Part shown: positions 15,801 through 17,453 of the stretch, piece after piece
How the letters are laid out: each line of letters starts with the position of its first letter
Numbering within the stretch: the first letter of the stretch is position 1
From: JBIQLO01 sp044464175
GTDB taxonomy: Bacteria; Planctomycetota; Phycisphaerae; Tepidisphaerales; Tepidisphaeraceae
Length of the DNA: 17,453 bases
Direction of reading: 5' to 3'
NCBI GenBank assembly: GCA_044464175.1
Contig: JBIQLO010000073.1
Span: forward strand, 1 to 17,453
Made by a program: the position numbers and the translations under genes
Notes under the pieces: generated by a model
What the model was told of the DNA's origin: nothing
Seen by the model: only the letters and a program-made list of their open reading frames with translations
The model's database searches: none

Positions 15801-16037
15801 ATGCCATCCTGGGTTGCGCCTGCGTTAGCGGCTGATTACTTAAATCGCTCCGAAGATGAAATCTGGCATCTCATCCACAGGGGACAAATCCCCGTGCGCC
15901 GGGAGGGGGGCTTTTACTTTGTGGATGTCGCCCCCGACGCCTCGCCGCCGCAGGCGGCGGAGGTCATTCCCCTGCCGTGGGTGGAGATTCGCCGGCAGGC
16001 GGCGACCCGTCGGCGCGCGCCGGCCAAGGCGGCTTAG
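15801..16037 (+). CDS. Small helix-turn-helix (MerR/excisionase-like) protein
   Basis: A short protein of 78 aa from the ATG at 15801, or 100 aa if the in-frame GTG at 15735 is used. The core ALAADYLNRSEDEIWHLI followed by HRGQIPVRREGG resembles the winged helix of excisionase- and MerR-like DNA-binding domains: a helix that reads 'select column, then row', a turn and a wing. The rest is proline- and alanine-rich and basic at the end. Neither start has a clear ribosome site; I preferred the ATG because the conserved part starts right after it. It is divergent from the ABC exporter and convergent with the YgfZ-like gene, and its TAG overlaps that gene's TAA. It could be a local regulator, but no integrase or phage gene lies nearby, so an excisionase role is not supported. 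Confidence 0.6.
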   Translation: MPSWVAPALAADYLNRSEDEIWHLIHRGQIPVRREGGFYFVDVAPDASPPQAAEVIPLPWVEIRRQAATRRRAPAKAA

Positions 16038-17194
16038 GGTTGGACTTCACGGTCGGGGGTTGGGGGCAGAAACGGCATCCGGACCACTTCGGCCTGGCGC
16101 ATGGCTCCTTCGGCGGGAATGCGCACCCTGGTTCCCACGTCAAAGAACCCGCGTTTGAGCAGGCCGATGGCGATGGCCGCCTGGCCCAGGAGGGGGGAGA
16201 CGGTGCTGCTGGTGACGCCGCCGATCTCGTTCTGCTCGGCATCGAAGATTTTGGTTCCGGCCAGCGGCAGTTCGCCGGAATCGATCCGCAGTCCGGCCAG
16301 TTGGCGGGCCACCACTTTTCGGGCATACATGCGGGCGACGATTTCCTGGCCGAGATAGCACCCCTTGGTCACGCTGACGGCCTGTTCGAAACGGCCGGTC
16401 TCGGCGGGGAGGATGGAGGCGTCGAAGTCGATGCCGTAGAGGACTCGGCCGGCCTCAATGCGGGCCGCGTTCCAGGCGGCCCAGCCGACGGGGCGGACCT
16501 CGCGCCGGCCCGGCACGCCGGTTTCAAATCGCTGCCACAGGTCGGACCACAATCGTCGGATGAGAGGGACCGGAGCAATGAGGTAGTAGCCCGGCACCCC
16601 GGCCGGATCGTCGCGCCAGAGGACCACCTGTCCATCCGGCCGGTCGATCACTTTCGAGCCCAGCGGGGGCAGTTGGCCGATCGGCTGACCGAGTGTCTCT
16701 TCGGCGATGCGCAGCGCGAGCGGGCCCTGGAGGGCGATCTGATGCAGCTGGCCGACGCGGGAGGCGGGCGTCACTTTCTCGGCGAAGAGGTGGCGGTCCA
16801 GCACCAGGCGCACCGGCTCGATGAGCCGGGCATCCATCTCCAGCCAGGTCTTGTCGCCCAGTTCCAGCACATTCATGTCGGCCTCGATGCGTCCCTTGTT
16901 GTTGAGCAGGAAGGCGTAGACCCCCTGCCCGGCGGACAGGCCGGTTTTGGTCTCCTTGCTCCAGAGCTGATTGGTCAGCAGGTTGTTCAAAAACGGCAGC
17001 CGGTCAGGCCCGGCCACTTCGAGGATGCCGCGCTGGGGCCAGTCCATCAGGGCGCAGTTTTTGTGAATGGCCGCGTATTCGACCGGAGGCGCGCCGAAAT
17101 GGGCGGCGATCTCGACATTGCCGTAGGGCTGAAACTCGGCATCGGTGTGGCGGTAGAGGTCAAGCAACGGGTTGGACGGGGTGATGTCAGGCAT
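16034..17194 (-). CDS. ygfZ: YgfZ/GcvT-like folate-binding protein
   Basis: A 386-aa cytoplasmic protein of the YgfZ/GcvT family. YgfZ-type proteins bind folate and help build or repair iron-sulfur enzymes; they share the fold of the glycine cleavage T-protein. Diagnostic here is KGCYLGQE at 277-284 with Cys279, the YgfZ signature, plus an NKGR motif at 99-102 and EAGRVLYGIDFD at 247-258, and a C-terminal beta-barrel. The start at 17194 gives an N-terminus (MPDITPSNPLLDLY) typical of the family. A longer frame to 17296 adds a proline-rich tail without support. No ribosome site precedes this ATG, but TATACT lies 6 nt upstream. It is unrelated to the sugar locus and looks like a housekeeping gene. 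The symbol follows family membership, not a direct orthology test. Confidence 0.88.
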   Translation of the reverse strand: MPDITPSNPLLDLYRHTDAEFQPYGNVEIAAHFGAPPVEYAAIHKNCALMDWPQRGILEVAGPDRLPFLNNLLTNQLWSKETKTGLSAGQGVYAFLLNNKGRIEADMNVLELGDKTWLEMDARLIEPVRLVLDRHLFAEKVTPASRVGQLHQIALQGPLALRIAEETLGQPIGQLPPLGSKVIDRPDGQVVLWRDDPAGVPGYYLIAPVPLIRRLWSDLWQRFETGVPGRREVRPVGWAAWNAARIEAGRVLYGIDFDASILPAETGRFEQAVSVTKGCYLGQEIVARMYARKVVARQLAGLRIDSGELPLAGTKIFDAEQNEIGGVTSSTVSPLLGQAAIAIGLLKRGFFDVGTRVRIPAEGAMRQAEVVRMPFLPPTPDREVQP

Positions 17195-17200
17195 AGCAGG

Positions 17201-17206
17201 AGTATA
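17201..17206 (-). promoter_or_regulatory. Candidate -10 box for a leaderless ygfZ-like transcript
   Basis: TATACT on the minus strand sits 6 nt before the ATG at 17194, so transcription would start at or next to the A of the ATG. No Shine-Dalgarno sequence is present. A matching -35 box is not obvious. Confidence 0.35.
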
Positions 17207-17453
17207 GGGGGTTGGGGTGCGGTGTTGTAGGACCGGGGATCGAGGTTCAGGCTTCAGGATTTGGGCAGAAATGGGTTCGTTGGGAAATACGCGCATTGGG
17301 TTGGCCTCGGGAAATCGGCGATTCTGGAGCGCCAGAGGGGATTTGGGTTTGGTTCGTTTGGGTTCGTTGGTTGGGAGAGAGAAGCCATGAAGATAGAAGG
17401 CGGAGGGGTGGTTTGGGTGGGGCTGGGGTTTGGGCGCAGGGGCGCCCGTGACA
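17207..17453. other. G/T-rich stretch without a convincing gene
   Basis: The plus strand is rich in G and T, with repeated GGGTTT, GGTTCG and TTGGTTGGG-like motifs around 17340-17380. An ATG at 17387 with GGGAGAG upstream could begin a gene that runs off the end, but only about 22 codons are visible and they are glycine-rich, so I do not call it. Confidence 0.3.

Noticed and set aside
17212..17451. 79-codon plus-strand frame at the right edge
   Set aside because: Trp and Gly-rich translation of a G/T-rich stretch, no ribosome site and no domain.
1..17453. Search for tRNA, rRNA, transposase or integrase genes
   Set aside because: No cloverleaf-like segment, conserved rRNA stretch or recombinase motif was recognised by reading; short RNA genes could be missed without computation.

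Overview
The window is high-GC bacterial DNA with type IV prepilin-like proteins, large secreted carbohydrate-active proteins and a cytoplasmic esterase. The pseudopilin style (FTLVELLVV signal, hydrophobic helix, 'MYAQDNKG' stretch, C-terminal DGHVEWR) is typical of Planctomycetota, probably Phycisphaerae, though Lentisphaerota is also possible. This placement is inferred from protein style only; there is no rRNA or marker gene in the window.

Left part (62-4764, minus strand): a GntR-type regulator with a LacI-like sugar-binding domain is followed in the same direction by four tandem paralogous pseudopilins (gaps 60-100 nt), probably one operon. It starts from a near-consensus sigma-70 promoter (TTGACA, 18 nt, TATAAA). 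Middle (4950-13513, plus strand): a divergent operon encodes a 1143-aa secreted protein with a glycoside-hydrolase-like barrel, a 645-aa two-domain esterase-like alpha/beta hydrolase without a signal peptide, and a 1039-aa secreted GH42-like protein. The 185-bp divergent intergenic region holds back-to-back promoter candidates whose -35 boxes form an inverted repeat.

Right part: a perfect 25-bp inverted repeat (13546-13615) separates the hydrolase operon from a convergent MsbA-like ABC exporter (minus). A small helix-turn-helix protein (plus) is divergent from the exporter. Its stop codon overlaps the stop of a convergent YgfZ/GcvT-like folate-binding protein (minus). These three look like ordinary chromosomal genes unrelated to the sugar locus. 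The last 250 bases are G/T-rich without a convincing gene.

Working model (inference): the regulator senses a sugar derived from a possibly acetylated polysaccharide. It controls both the secreted glycosidases plus esterase and the set of pseudopilins, which may form a surface or periplasmic fibre, or help a secretion system that binds or exports the enzymes. The pairing of four regulator-linked pseudopilins with a divergent hydrolase operon is the most interesting aspect of the window.
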